Source of the DNA: an uncultured Prevotellaceae bacterium
GTDB taxonomy: Bacteria > Bacteroidota > Bacteroidia > Bacteroidales > Bacteroidaceae
DNA: 35,952 bases
Reading direction: 5' to 3'
Assembly: GCA_902789415.1 (NCBI GenBank)
Contig: CADAOD010000033.1
Span: forward strand, 1-35,952
The number at the start of each line of letters is the position of its first letter. Within the stretch, counting starts at the first letter, position 1. Under the pieces are notes generated by a model. The model saw only the letters and a list, made by a program, of their open reading frames with translations. It made no database searches and had not been told where the DNA came from. The translations under genes were made by a program, and so were the position numbers. This document shows, in pieces, positions 1 through 8,856 of this stretch.

Positions 1-300
1 GTCCTCACCTAACAGTGTTTGCTTTTTGTCGAACTTAACTCGGTAGGGTTTCTTGTCAGAGTTCCACCACGAAGAGTTGCCTCGTCCTCTTATCTGTGTG
101 TTCTCGAGTCGGAGCGTGTTGTCGCCATCCACCATCGTAAAGGTACACATGATGTACTCTTCCTTACTGGTGATGTTCTGACCGTTCTCCGTCTCGATAT
201 ACACCGTGGGTACATCGGTAAGTTGTTTATATTGCTGGGCCAGCGCAGGACTGGCCGCAGCAATAAACAACAAAGTTGAGAGTATTAATTTCAAGTTCAT
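1..300 (-). CDS. CotH-like surface/secreted protein, N-terminal part (cut by window edge)
   Basis: Reading the minus strand from an ATG at 300 gives 100 open codons that run off the left edge. Residues 1-21 form a signal peptide ending in ALA-QQ. The segment around residues 70-97 (IRGRGNSSWW, then KKPYRVKFDKKQTLLGE) is the hallmark of the CotH family, where a 'RGRGNSTW...KKPYRIKF' block precedes an atypical kinase-like fold. Such proteins are common in Bacteroidetes PULs, with unclear roles. Its start overlaps the stop of the GH16 gene by one base (TAATG), so translation is probably coupled and it is the last visible gene of the PUL operon. The kinase-like residues lie outside the window. Family assignment is fairly sure; function is not. 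Confidence 0.8.
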   Translation of the reverse strand, partial: MNLKLILSTLLFIAAASPALAQQYKQLTDVPTVYIETENGQNITSKEEYIMCTFTMVDGDNTLRLENTQIRGRGNSSWWNSDKKPYRVKFDKKQTLLGED

Positions 301-1328
301 TATTTCTTCTGGAATACACGCACGTAATCAACCTTCATCGTGATAGGCAGTGCGCTTTCGTCCACGCCTTTCATGCCGCCCCAGTCGCCTCCCCAAGCCA
401 GGTTGAGGATCACGTAGAACGGATCATCGTAGGGCCAGTCGTCGCGACCCAGTCCACGGTTGTCGTAGCTCAGCTGAACCTTACCATCCACATAGGTGGT
501 GATGTTCTTGGCTGTCCACAGGATTGCGTAGGTGTGGAATTCGCCTTCGGCACCATCGCATTTCATCTCGTGGGTCACCTGGGTGTTGTTAGAGTGTACG
601 TGTGCATTGGCATGCAGACTTGATGATACGTAGTTGGGGTGGTAGCCCACCTCTTCCATGATATCAATCTCGCCATCAGCAGGCCACGACTTGAAGTTCA
701 CTGGCATCATCCAGAAGGCAGGCCATGTGCCCTTGCCCTTTGAGTAAACCTTTCCGTTCTCCTTGCGTGCGGTGATGCGCAGGGTGCCGTTCTTAACCTC
801 AGTCACCAACTGGCCCTCTGGCGTTTTTTGGTTCACATAGTTCTGCAGTTCGTGGTTCACCCAACCTGAGTTCTTCACCTCGTGGGTCCAGTCGGCGGCA
901 TTCAGCTGATTGCTGGTGCCTTCGAACTCGTCCTGCCAAACCAGTGTGTAGCCATCGGGGGCGTTGTAGGCAGGCTTTGCAGCAGCGGCCTGAGTCACAG
1001 TGATGTTCTTACGGGCAGTACCCGACATAATGGTGACGTTACCTGTACGCTCCGTGGTATTAGGGTTCTCGTCGATGGTCACAGCCACCGCATTGTTAGC
1101 ATACTGAGCCGTGGCTTTCACGAAGTCGCCATCGGCATAAACACCCCACTCTTTTCCAGTGGTGGTAACGTTAATCGTGTAGCTGCCTCCTTCGGCAGGT
1201 GCATTGATGCTCTCCTGCGATACGGTGATCGTTGGAGCAGCGGGCTGTGGGTCATCGCTACCCCCACCGCAGCCAGTAAAGACTGCGGTGAGCGCGAGCA
1301 ATAGAGTGTTAAACATGTAACGTTTCAT
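300..1328 (-). CDS. BACON-domain GH16 endo-beta-1,3-glucanase lipoprotein (laminarinase type)
   Basis: A 342-residue outer-membrane lipoprotein. It has a lipobox ending at Cys20, a BACON Ig-like domain at about 32-112, and a GH16 catalytic domain from about 122 to the end. The catalytic motif EIDIME gives Glu220 as nucleophile, Asp222, and Glu225 as acid/base; the following GYHPN is typical of laminarinase-type GH16. It would cut beta-1,3- or mixed-linked glucans at the cell surface for the SusCD pair upstream. Oddity: the usual strand with 'YG.iEAR.klP' just before GKGTWPAFW is missing. Residues GKVYS (to 196) run straight into KGKGTWPAFW, a loss of about 20-25 residues at about position 740, so activity may be impaired. 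The family is certain; glucan linkage is inferred from motif and context. Confidence 0.93.
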   Translation of the reverse strand: MKRYMFNTLLLALTAVFTGCGGGSDDPQPAAPTITVSQESINAPAEGGSYTINVTTTGKEWGVYADGDFVKATAQYANNAVAVTIDENPNTTERTGNVTIMSGTARKNITVTQAAAAKPAYNAPDGYTLVWQDEFEGTSNQLNAADWTHEVKNSGWVNHELQNYVNQKTPEGQLVTEVKNGTLRITARKENGKVYSKGKGTWPAFWMMPVNFKSWPADGEIDIMEEVGYHPNYVSSSLHANAHVHSNNTQVTHEMKCDGAEGEFHTYAILWTAKNITTYVDGKVQLSYDNRGLGRDDWPYDDPFYVILNLAWGGDWGGMKGVDESALPITMKVDYVRVFQKK

Positions 1329-1352
1329 TAATTATTCAATTTTTTTTATTTG

Positions 1353-3773
1353 TTATGCCTCTTTAAAGACAATCTTACTAATCTTCACCTTTGTACCAGG
1401 TGTTGATCCTCCGAAGTCGAAGAACAGGCGGATAGCCGATGCATCGGCACCATCCTTCAGCTTAGCATTCTTCAGTGTGAATGTGTATGGCTCGTCGGCC
1501 TTAATGTCGTGACGACCCTCGCAGAAGAAGTTGTTATCGCCGCTGTCGGTGAGCTTGATAGTTACGCCTGGGCAGTCGGCATCAGCTGTTACTACCACCT
1601 GGAAGTGATACTCCTTGTCGGCCTTAGCAGTCAGGTCGGTATCGATGTGGAACTGACCCTGCCACTGGCTACCACCCATTCCATCAGGGAGAGTGAGCTC
1701 AACAGTGTCGCCATTGCGAGTAGCTACAGGCTGGTTGCCCAGTTCTGTCCAGCTATCATCGGCAAACCAATAGGCGAATGTGCTCTTTACTGAACCATCG
1801 TCAACACCCTTCCACAGGTTTGAAGGATCGTCGTAGTTCAGTACTACAGCCTCTTCGAGATAGATCTTGCTGATCTTCACGTGAGTGCCAGCAGGTGTAC
1901 CACCGAAGTCGAAGAACATGCGCAGAACATCAGCATCAGCACCCTCCTTCAGTGTCAGGCCCTCGCGCTTCACGATGAGTGGCTCGTCGGCCTTAACAGG
2001 GATACGCTCCTCGAGCAGGAAGTTGTTGTCGCCACCATCGGTGAGCTTGAAGGTAACACCAGCGCAGTCGTTGTCGGCCTCTACTACACAGTAGAAGTTA
2101 TAGGCCTTTGATGCACTTGCTGTAAGCTTGGTGTCGATATGGAACTGGCCCTGCCACTGGCTGCCACCGATACCATCAGGCATGGTGAGCTCGTAGGTGT
2201 CGCCGCTGTGTGTACATACTGGGCTTGTAATCTGAGTCCAGCTGTCATCAGCAAACCAGTAAGCGAACTCGCTGGCTACTGTACCATCGTCAACAGCCTT
2301 CCAGAGGTTGGCTCCGCTCTCATAGTTCCAGTCCATCACAGGCTTCTCTTCTTCGCCACCTTCCTTTACGATGGTGCCGTCGTCGTTAGCGTGATCCTTG
2401 ATAACCACATTGCTTACGTTGATCTTGGTAGCACCGGTAGCATGACCGAAGTCGAATACCAACTTCACCTTAGAGAGATCCTTACCTTCGATGTTGCTCT
2501 TCCAGAATACGATATCCTGACCAGCCTTGAGGTTCACGTCGGCTACGTCGATGATAGCATCGGCATCTGCCTCGTCGGTGAGCTTCACGGTCACACCGTC
2601 GATATCCTTATCAGCATTGAAGATAACAGAGAAGTCGTAGTTGGTTCCAGCCTTCAGATTCAGGTCGGTGTGGAGGTGGAACTGAGCCTGCCAGCGGTCT
2701 GAGCAAGCATCAGGAACTGTCACGGTGTAGTCGTTGTTTCCACCAGTGTAGCCAGCTTCCATCTCGCCAGTGCGCTCTGTGCCCCAACCTGGGTTGAAGT
2801 AGAATGTGGCGTTAGGCGTGATGCCCTTCCAGAGGTTGAAGTCGCTGTTGGCATCGAATCCCTGCTCCTCAACGAGGCGCTCATCAGGAGCGCTTGTCAG
2901 GATGTAGCGCCATGCAATACCGCGATCAGGAGCGTCGTAAACCAGCACCAGCTTGGTGGCTGTGAGGGTCTCGATACGGAACTTAGGATTCTCGTACTGA
3001 GCGTCGCTCGAGATGTAGGGGAATGCGGTGTTGTTGGCCAGCTGGATGTAGGTCTGCTTGGTCACGTTGCCCTCGGCATCCTCCCAGTCGTAGATCTCGA
3101 AGCTCCAGCTTGATGTCTGGTTGCCCACAGCTACATCTACGTCGGCATCGTCGTTCTGGGTGTTCCATTTGGTTACGCCCTTATTCACATAGGTGTTACC
3201 GTCGGCACCAGCATTGTAGGTATAGCTACCGCCCTTGCGTGTGGTGGCTGTAAAGGTGATGCGGTCGTCGTAAACACCAAAGTCCTTCTTATCGTTGGGA
3301 GCAGCACTCCACCATTCGGTGGCAGCTGTTCCGGCAGGGCCGCAGCCCAGGTGTCCCTGCTCCTTGTTGGCTATACGCCACTCCTTGCCGCAGATACGAC
3401 GGAAATCGGCAGAGTAGTCAATCTTAGTCTCGTTGAAAGTGAATGTCTTGCTGATGACACCCTGACTGAAACCATTGCGGTTGCCCAATTTCATGTCGAT
3501 AGTATAGGTGCCGGCCTCAGGATTCTGGAATCCCACCTCCTGCAGTGTAGAGTAGGTGTTGCCGTTGATAATCCAGATGGGGTATGTGCCTGGCTGTGGG
3601 GTGTAGTTGGCAATCATCTGGTTGGTTTCCTGGTCAACGCTGATGCTGAAATCAACACCGCTTACCGAGGGAATGCCGTTGGGGTCTGCGCCGTCGAAGC
3701 TGTCGGGCGAGCAGGCGGTCATCATCGTGCCTGCCACCAGCGCTCCCATTGTATATTTAAACAGATTCTTCAT
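1353..3773 (-). CDS. Surface glycan-binding lipoprotein with three tandem carbohydrate-binding-like domains (SusE/F position)
   Basis: An 806-residue lipoprotein with a lipobox at Cys21 (MMTAC). After it come a PKD/Ig-like domain (about 38-115) and a central segment of about 190 residues (opening ICGKEWRIANKEQGHLGCG) that I do not recognise. Three repeats of about 150-160 residues follow, starting at about 312, 486 and 650. Each begins 'NLWK', contains 'QW.(A/G)QFH..T.L', 'GVT.KLTD' and 'FDFGG...G....IS.I', and looks like a CBM4/9-type jelly roll. Repeats 2 and 3 are nearly identical (both FAYWFADDSW); repeat 1 has diverged. The gene lies between susD and GH16, where surface glycan-binding proteins normally sit, so it should hold beta-glucan at the cell surface. 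The binding role is inferred; no binding residues were tested. Confidence 0.85.
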   Translation of the reverse strand: MKNLFKYTMGALVAGTMMTACSPDSFDGADPNGIPSVSGVDFSISVDQETNQMIANYTPQPGTYPIWIINGNTYSTLQEVGFQNPEAGTYTIDMKLGNRNGFSQGVISKTFTFNETKIDYSADFRRICGKEWRIANKEQGHLGCGPAGTAATEWWSAAPNDKKDFGVYDDRITFTATTRKGGSYTYNAGADGNTYVNKGVTKWNTQNDDADVDVAVGNQTSSWSFEIYDWEDAEGNVTKQTYIQLANNTAFPYISSDAQYENPKFRIETLTATKLVLVYDAPDRGIAWRYILTSAPDERLVEEQGFDANSDFNLWKGITPNATFYFNPGWGTERTGEMEAGYTGGNNDYTVTVPDACSDRWQAQFHLHTDLNLKAGTNYDFSVIFNADKDIDGVTVKLTDEADADAIIDVADVNLKAGQDIVFWKSNIEGKDLSKVKLVFDFGHATGATKINVSNVVIKDHANDDGTIVKEGGEEEKPVMDWNYESGANLWKAVDDGTVASEFAYWFADDSWTQITSPVCTHSGDTYELTMPDGIGGSQWQGQFHIDTKLTASASKAYNFYCVVEADNDCAGVTFKLTDGGDNNFLLEERIPVKADEPLIVKREGLTLKEGADADVLRMFFDFGGTPAGTHVKISKIYLEEAVVLNYDDPSNLWKGVDDGSVKSTFAYWFADDSWTELGNQPVATRNGDTVELTLPDGMGGSQWQGQFHIDTDLTAKADKEYHFQVVVTADADCPGVTIKLTDSGDNNFFCEGRHDIKADEPYTFTLKNAKLKDGADASAIRLFFDFGGSTPGTKVKISKIVFKEA

Positions 3774-3782
3774 AATCTATAT

Positions 3783-3824
3783 TTCTTAATTCTTAATTCT
3801 TAATTCTTAACTCTTAACTATTAA
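3783..3824. repeat. Six tandem heptamers between susD and the glycan-binding protein gene
   Basis: Six adjacent 7-bp units fill the spacer right up to the susD stop codon: four exact TTCTTAA, then CTCTTAA and CTATTAA (plus-strand reading). It is a small VNTR-like array. Copy number would change the distance between the susD stop and the next start. Confidence 0.9.
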
Positions 3825-5357
3825 TTAATAGTTGTTCTGCACCAGTGTCGGGTCAGCATCCAGCTCGCTCTGAGAGAGAGGAATGTGCTTCTTGCTTGGT
3901 GTCCAGGTGTTGGTGCGATAGCCGTAGGCATCGGGCACGAGCTTCAGGCTGGCCTTCTCGGTGGCACCGCTGATGCCCTCGGCACGAACCAGGTCGAAGT
4001 AGCGCTTACCCTCACCGCAGAACTCCAAGTGGCGCTCGTTCAGAATGTCGTCGATGGTCACATTGCTCAGTGCAGCCAGGCCGGCACGCTCACGAACCTC
4101 GTTTACATAACCTGTAGCCTCGGCAGCGCTTCCGCCAGTCTGCAACAGCAACTCAGCTGCGTTCAGCAGGGTCTCGGCATAGCGATAGATACGCTTGTTA
4201 TTGTTGTAGTTCAGGTTCTTTGATGTTGGGCAGTCCTGATTGTTGGCACTCTGTGGACGATACTTACCGTGCCAGATGTGAGTGTCCTGATAACGCTCGG
4301 TGTATGTGTAGCCACGAACATCCCAGCAGGTCACGTCGCGACGCTTGTCGTTTTCGGCATACATGTTGTAGGTCTCGACGCGCATAGGCAGGAAGCCCCA
4401 ACCATCGTTACCGCCGTCCCAGCCTTCGCCACCGGCCCAACCGTTTGGTGAGCAGAGTGTGGGGAACACAGTACCACCAGCTGACATTGAGGTGCCCCAG
4501 TCGCGCTGTGCGTTGTCGTCGTCGTAGGTAATCTCGAAGATGCTCTCTGAGCACATCTCGCCGCTCTCTGCAAACAGATCGGCAAAGTCGGGATTCAAGC
4601 TATATTTGCTGTCGCCGATAATCTGCTTCATGTAGCTCAGAGCAGTAGGATAGCGTGCAGAGTCGTTCTGATACATTACCATCTCGGCATAGAGCATGTA
4701 GGCCATAGCCTGGCTTACGCGACCCTCGTTAGAGGCATCCCAGCGCATGGGCAGTACATTTGAGGCAATGATATCCTCGAGCTCAGGCAGCAGCTGGTTG
4801 TAAATCTCGTCGGCTGTCAGCTGAGGGGCAGTGTAAGGCTCGCTCAGGTTCTCCAGATAGAAGGGAACATTGCCGTAGTAGTGCCACAGAATATTATAAT
4901 AGTACACGCGGAGCAGACGAGCCTGCATCTCATAGCTCTTGCGGTTGGCCTCGCTGCCGCCACCCCATGAGCAGTACTTGATCACGTCGTTGCAACGCTT
5001 GATACCACTGTAGAAGTCGCCCCAAAGGGTACCCAGGGTGTTGTTGCCGTCGCCCTCAAAGTTGAAGAGCTTGTGCCAGTGCTGGTTGTCGCTGATGCTC
5101 GAACCGCCTACCCAGAAGTCGTCGCCCATAATCTCGGCGTCGCAAGTCAGGTCGTTATAGGCTGTTCCGTCCCAGTCGGGCCAGTGCAGTGGGGCATAGG
5201 CCGAAGTGCAGGCCTCGCTCAGATGGGCATCGGTCATGTAATATTCTTCCAGAGGCTCACCAGTGGGGTTCTCTACCTCCAGGAAACTGTCGTTACAAGC
5301 AGTCAGCGAAACGGCTACTACTCCTGCGAACAGTGTTTTATATATCTTCGTATTCAT
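3825..5357 (-). CDS. susD: SusD/RagB-family nutrient-binding outer membrane lipoprotein
   Basis: A 510-residue SusD homolog with a lipobox at Cys21 (SLTAC). The N-terminal TPR-like half contains 'TSAYAPLHWPDWDG', 'WGDFYSGIKRCNDVI' and 'RLLRVYYYNILWHYYGNVPFY', with 'RYAETLLNAAELLLQ' near the C terminus; all are characteristic of SusD proteins of glucan PULs. It forms the lid on the SusC barrel and captures oligosaccharides at the cell surface. It lies 42 bp downstream of susC on the same strand, the usual susC-susD order. The length is normal and I see no damage. The exact ligand cannot be read from the sequence; the neighbouring GH16 suggests beta-1,3-glucan oligosaccharides. Confidence 0.96.
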   Translation of the reverse strand: MNTKIYKTLFAGVVAVSLTACNDSFLEVENPTGEPLEEYYMTDAHLSEACTSAYAPLHWPDWDGTAYNDLTCDAEIMGDDFWVGGSSISDNQHWHKLFNFEGDGNNTLGTLWGDFYSGIKRCNDVIKYCSWGGGSEANRKSYEMQARLLRVYYYNILWHYYGNVPFYLENLSEPYTAPQLTADEIYNQLLPELEDIIASNVLPMRWDASNEGRVSQAMAYMLYAEMVMYQNDSARYPTALSYMKQIIGDSKYSLNPDFADLFAESGEMCSESIFEITYDDDNAQRDWGTSMSAGGTVFPTLCSPNGWAGGEGWDGGNDGWGFLPMRVETYNMYAENDKRRDVTCWDVRGYTYTERYQDTHIWHGKYRPQSANNQDCPTSKNLNYNNNKRIYRYAETLLNAAELLLQTGGSAAEATGYVNEVRERAGLAALSNVTIDDILNERHLEFCGEGKRYFDLVRAEGISGATEKASLKLVPDAYGYRTNTWTPSKKHIPLSQSELDADPTLVQNNY

Positions 5358-5399
5358 AATAATCTGATTTTATTTTTTTATTCTTTTATTTTTTCACCT

Positions 5400-8300
5400 T
5401 TACAATGAGAGGTTGCAACCAATAGTGAAGATGCGAGCCTGTGGATATACACCGTAGTCAACACCCATAGATGTGCTGCCAGAACCGATCTCAGGATCGA
5501 ATCCCCAGTACTTGGTCCAGGTGAAGAGGTTCTCGGCACGTACATACATGCGGAAACGCTCGATGTTCACCTTCTTGGTGATGTTGCGTGGCAGTGTGTA
5601 GCCCAGTGAGATGTTCTTCAGGCGCAGGTAGCTGCCGTCCTGTACGTAGATGTCGCTAACAACCCAGTTCTTAGAGTCGCCCAGCTTCAGCATAGGCAGT
5701 TTGTTTGAGGTGCCCTCGCCAGTCCAGCGCTGCAGCACCCAAGTAGGATAGTTACCCGATGCGATATCCTGGCGCCAGGTAGCGTCGAAGATGTCGGCAC
5801 CTGCCACACCCTGGAAGAAGAGGTTCAGGTCGAAGCCCTTCCAATCGGCGTTGAAGTTCAAACCGAAGGTCCAGTCGGGTGTTGGCTTACCAATCTTGGT
5901 ACGGTCGTCGCTGGTAATCTTGTTGTCGCCGTTTGTATCAACGAAGATCAGGTCGCCAGGATTAGAGCTGGTACCATACTTGGCATTGTAAGCGTCGGCC
6001 TCGGCCTTGTTCTGCAGTACACCAGCAGTCTTGTAACCATAGAAGTATGGGAAAGGCTGACCGTTCTCGGCACGTGTACCACCATCGCTGAACTGAGAGA
6101 TACCATAGTTCAGGAAGCCGGTGTCGTTACCCAGGTTCTTCAGCTTGTTCTTCAGATAAGAGGCATTGCCCTTGATAGAGAAGTGTGCATCGCTGATGTT
6201 CCACTTGTAACCAAGTTCAAACTCGATACCGCTGTTCTCCATGTCACCTACGTTACCGATAGGCTTGGTCTCACCTACGTATGATGGGATAGGCATGGTC
6301 ATCAGCATGCCGTTGGTCTTCTTGATATAGTAGTCAACGGTGAATGTCAGTTTGTTGTTCCAGAAACCGAAGTCGATACCCAGGTCGGTCTGCTCTGATT
6401 CCTCCCACTTCAGGTTCTCGTTGGCCAGTCCGTTGGCCTTTGAACCGTAGTCCATCACAGCCTGACGGCCGAAGTAGTAGTTGCTGGTGCCACCAGTGGT
6501 GGTGAGCACCGTGTAGCGGAAGTCACCGATGTTCTCGTTACCGTTCTTACCCCAGCTGGCGCGAAGCTTCAGATTGTTCAGCCAGCTCTTAGTGCTCTCC
6601 ATGAACTGCTCGTTCATGATGTTCCATCCCAGTGAGAATGATGGGAACACACCATATTTATTATTAGAACCGAAACGGCTTGAACCGTCGCGACGGATAG
6701 TTCCCTGGAACATGTACTTCTCGTCGTAGTTATAGCTCAGACGTGCGAAGAGTGAAGCCAGGTGGTGCTCTACGTATGGACCAGCCCAACCGTTAACGAG
6801 GCTCTTCACACCAGTAATTTTACCATCAGCGTCGAGTGTTGTCTCAATGGCGCCGCCAGTAGTGTAGTCAACGTATGGCTTGTTGACATTGATCAGATTC
6901 CAGTGCGATGCACCAACATAGTTACCCTTGTACTTCAGTGCGCTCTGACCCAGAACAACACCGATAGAGTGCTTACCAAACTCCTTGTCGTAGGTCAGGG
7001 TGTTCTCCACCTGCCACTGTGTGGCCTTAGCCTGCTCGGCAGAAGCCTGAGTGTGGTCGCTGTTGTTGTTACCAGAGAAGTAGAACTTTTCGGTGGTAGC
7101 ACTTTCGCTGCCCCAGAAGCTCTGCTCGGCGCTCCATGCGAAGTGGTACTTCAGGTTGTCCCACAGCTGCAGATCGATGCTGAACTTAGGCATGAACTTG
7201 TGGCTCCAACCCTTGCTGGGGCGCTGCTGCATCATTGCAATGGGGTTGTTCTGCTCCTGATAGCTGCCCAGATAGCCAGGGATAGTGTAAGGATCGCCGT
7301 TGGCATCGCGATACAGATCGTAAGCACTGTAACGGTCGATCATTTCCTGACCTACGGTACCTGTCAGTGTTACAGGCAGTGTAGGAGCCAGGTAAAGTGC
7401 TGAACCCAGAGGCGAACCCCATGTTGAGTTAGTATCGATACCTGTGCTATGTGTGCGCATATAAGAGAGGTTTGCGCCGATGTCCAGTTTGTTCAGGAAT
7501 GAGCGCTCCTTTGAGTCGTCGAATACATTGAACTGGTTGTTTGAGCGGATGGTCAAGCGGTCGTAGTTCGACTTGCCGTAGTTACCACCCACGATACCGT
7601 CCTGAGTGTAGTAACCCAGTGACAGGTAGTAGTTCACCTTCTCTGTAGCACCGCTTACTGAAACGTCGTGCTGCACTACAGGTGCGTTGTCGTTGAACAG
7701 CAACTCCTGCCAATCGGTACCAAAACCAGTGATTTTGTTACCGTTTGCATCGGTCAGGTTATAAGGATCGGCATACAGAGGAGCCTGTCCGCCGTTCACG
7801 TATTTCTCGTTCTGCAGGATGGCATAGTCGGTAGCACTGGTCACGTCGCGATGCTTCCAGGCGCTCTGCCAACCATAGCTGAAGTTATAGTTGATCTGAG
7901 CCTTACCCATTTTACCTTTCTTAGTAGTAACGAGGATGACACCGTTGGCAGCACGAGCACCATAGATGGCACCTGATGCAGCATCCTTCAGTACCTCGAT
8001 ACTCTCGATATCATTGGGGTTTACGCTCTCCAGACCATACTGGTCGGCAGGCATACCGTCGATGATGTAGAGTGGGTTGGTATCATTAATAGTACCTGTA
8101 CCACGCACGCGAATCATTGACTGTGAGCCAGGCTGTCCGTTGGCCGAAGTAACATTCACACCAGCTGCCAGACCCTTCAGGGCGTCATCGGCGCGCAAGC
8201 GTGTCTTGCCTTCCAGGTCGTCGGCGCTCACCTTAGCAATGGCGGCAGTCACCACGCTCTTCTTCTGCACACCGTAGCCGATTACCACCACGTCCTGCAG

Positions 8301-8591
8301 TGTCTGAGCATCCTCACGCAGGGTCACGCGCATGTTGCTGGTAGCTTTTAGTTCTTGCGTTACATAACCAATGTAACTCACTACGATAGTAGCGCCCTCG
8401 TTTACCTTGATGGTAAAGTCTCCATTAAAGTCGGTAATAGTACCGTTCTGAGGTTTTGCTTTTTCAACGATCGAAGCACCGATAACGGGCTCGCCCTGAT
8501 CGTCAAACACGGTGCCCTTGATTCCCTGGGCCCAAGATGTCATTGTCACCATAAGTGCCAATAGCATCATCATTAACCTTGTTTTCTTCAT
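5400..8591 (-). CDS. susC: SusC/RagA-family TonB-dependent outer membrane transporter
   Basis: A 1063-residue TonB-dependent receptor. It has a signal peptide (about 1-21, ending SWA-QG), a carboxypeptidase-regulatory-like domain at about 23-97 (GTVFDDQGEPVIGASIVEK), the SusC signature DVVVIGYGVQKK at about 100-111, a plug with 'PLYIIDGMPA' and 'IESIEVLKDAASGAIYGARAANGVI', then a 22-strand barrel. It ends in an aromatic-rich strand (ARIFTIGCNLSL). It imports oligosaccharides using TonB-ExbBD energy. It is the first gene of the PUL operon and has its own promoter-like region upstream. No regulator (SusR, HTCS or sigma/anti-sigma pair) is visible in the window, so control of the locus lies elsewhere. 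Confidence 0.97.
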   Translation of the reverse strand: MKKTRLMMMLLALMVTMTSWAQGIKGTVFDDQGEPVIGASIVEKAKPQNGTITDFNGDFTIKVNEGATIVVSYIGYVTQELKATSNMRVTLREDAQTLQDVVVIGYGVQKKSVVTAAIAKVSADDLEGKTRLRADDALKGLAAGVNVTSANGQPGSQSMIRVRGTGTINDTNPLYIIDGMPADQYGLESVNPNDIESIEVLKDAASGAIYGARAANGVILVTTKKGKMGKAQINYNFSYGWQSAWKHRDVTSATDYAILQNEKYVNGGQAPLYADPYNLTDANGNKITGFGTDWQELLFNDNAPVVQHDVSVSGATEKVNYYLSLGYYTQDGIVGGNYGKSNYDRLTIRSNNQFNVFDDSKERSFLNKLDIGANLSYMRTHSTGIDTNSTWGSPLGSALYLAPTLPVTLTGTVGQEMIDRYSAYDLYRDANGDPYTIPGYLGSYQEQNNPIAMMQQRPSKGWSHKFMPKFSIDLQLWDNLKYHFAWSAEQSFWGSESATTEKFYFSGNNNSDHTQASAEQAKATQWQVENTLTYDKEFGKHSIGVVLGQSALKYKGNYVGASHWNLINVNKPYVDYTTGGAIETTLDADGKITGVKSLVNGWAGPYVEHHLASLFARLSYNYDEKYMFQGTIRRDGSSRFGSNNKYGVFPSFSLGWNIMNEQFMESTKSWLNNLKLRASWGKNGNENIGDFRYTVLTTTGGTSNYYFGRQAVMDYGSKANGLANENLKWEESEQTDLGIDFGFWNNKLTFTVDYYIKKTNGMLMTMPIPSYVGETKPIGNVGDMENSGIEFELGYKWNISDAHFSIKGNASYLKNKLKNLGNDTGFLNYGISQFSDGGTRAENGQPFPYFYGYKTAGVLQNKAEADAYNAKYGTSSNPGDLIFVDTNGDNKITSDDRTKIGKPTPDWTFGLNFNADWKGFDLNLFFQGVAGADIFDATWRQDIASGNYPTWVLQRWTGEGTSNKLPMLKLGDSKNWVVSDIYVQDGSYLRLKNISLGYTLPRNITKKVNIERFRMYVRAENLFTWTKYWGFDPEIGSGSTSMGVDYGVYPQARIFTIGCNLSL

Positions 8592-8651
8592 ACTTTGGTT
8601 TTATTAAATGTTAATGTTAAGTTAGAATTTACCTTTTTTGGTTTTCTGCTG

Positions 8652-8659
8652 CAAAATTA
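8652..8659 (-). promoter_or_regulatory. Candidate -7 box of the susC (PUL) promoter
   Basis: On the minus strand TAATTTTG matches the Bacteroidetes -7 consensus TAnnTTTG and lies about 60 bp before the susC ATG. No clear TTTG is found 19-20 bp further upstream, which suits an activator-dependent promoter. Two TGGTTAAGT direct repeats lie 65-100 bp upstream (8724-8755). Confidence 0.5.
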
Positions 8660-8723
8660 GGTAAATTTGTGTTTCATATCGGATGGCATAGGCCTAAAAG
8701 TGGACGTGTGTAGATGGGAGAAT

Positions 8724-8755
8724 TGGTTAAGTTGTTGAAAAATAGATGGTTAAGT
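8724..8755. promoter_or_regulatory. Direct 9-bp repeats upstream of susC, possible activator site
   Basis: TGGTTAAGT (plus-strand reading) occurs at 8724-8732 and again at 8747-8755, 23 bp apart, about two helical turns. This puts both on the same DNA face upstream of the susC -7 box. PUL activators commonly bind direct repeats in such positions. The regulator is not in the window, so this is only a candidate operator. Confidence 0.35.
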
Positions 8756-8831
8756 GTTTTGTGAAATCAAAAAAGAGTGGAAGAAATATAGAGGTGTAAG
8801 TCTTACATTATTATGAAAAATAAGGAAAAAA

Positions 8832-8856
8832 GCTTGCTCGAGTTATTCGAGCAAGC
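8832..8856 (-). terminator. Strong intrinsic terminator at the 3' end of the sugar symporter gene
   Basis: A perfect 10-bp stem (GCTTGCTCGA / TCGAGCAAGC) with a 5-base loop is followed on the minus strand by a run of T. The stem includes the last codons and stop codon of the symporter gene, and it separates that transcript from the PUL promoter. Confidence 0.85.

Noticed and set aside
2139-2702. 187-codon plus-strand open frame opposite the glycan-binding protein
   Set aside because: It mirrors the repeated binding-domain sequence in antisense, has no start context and no family likeness.
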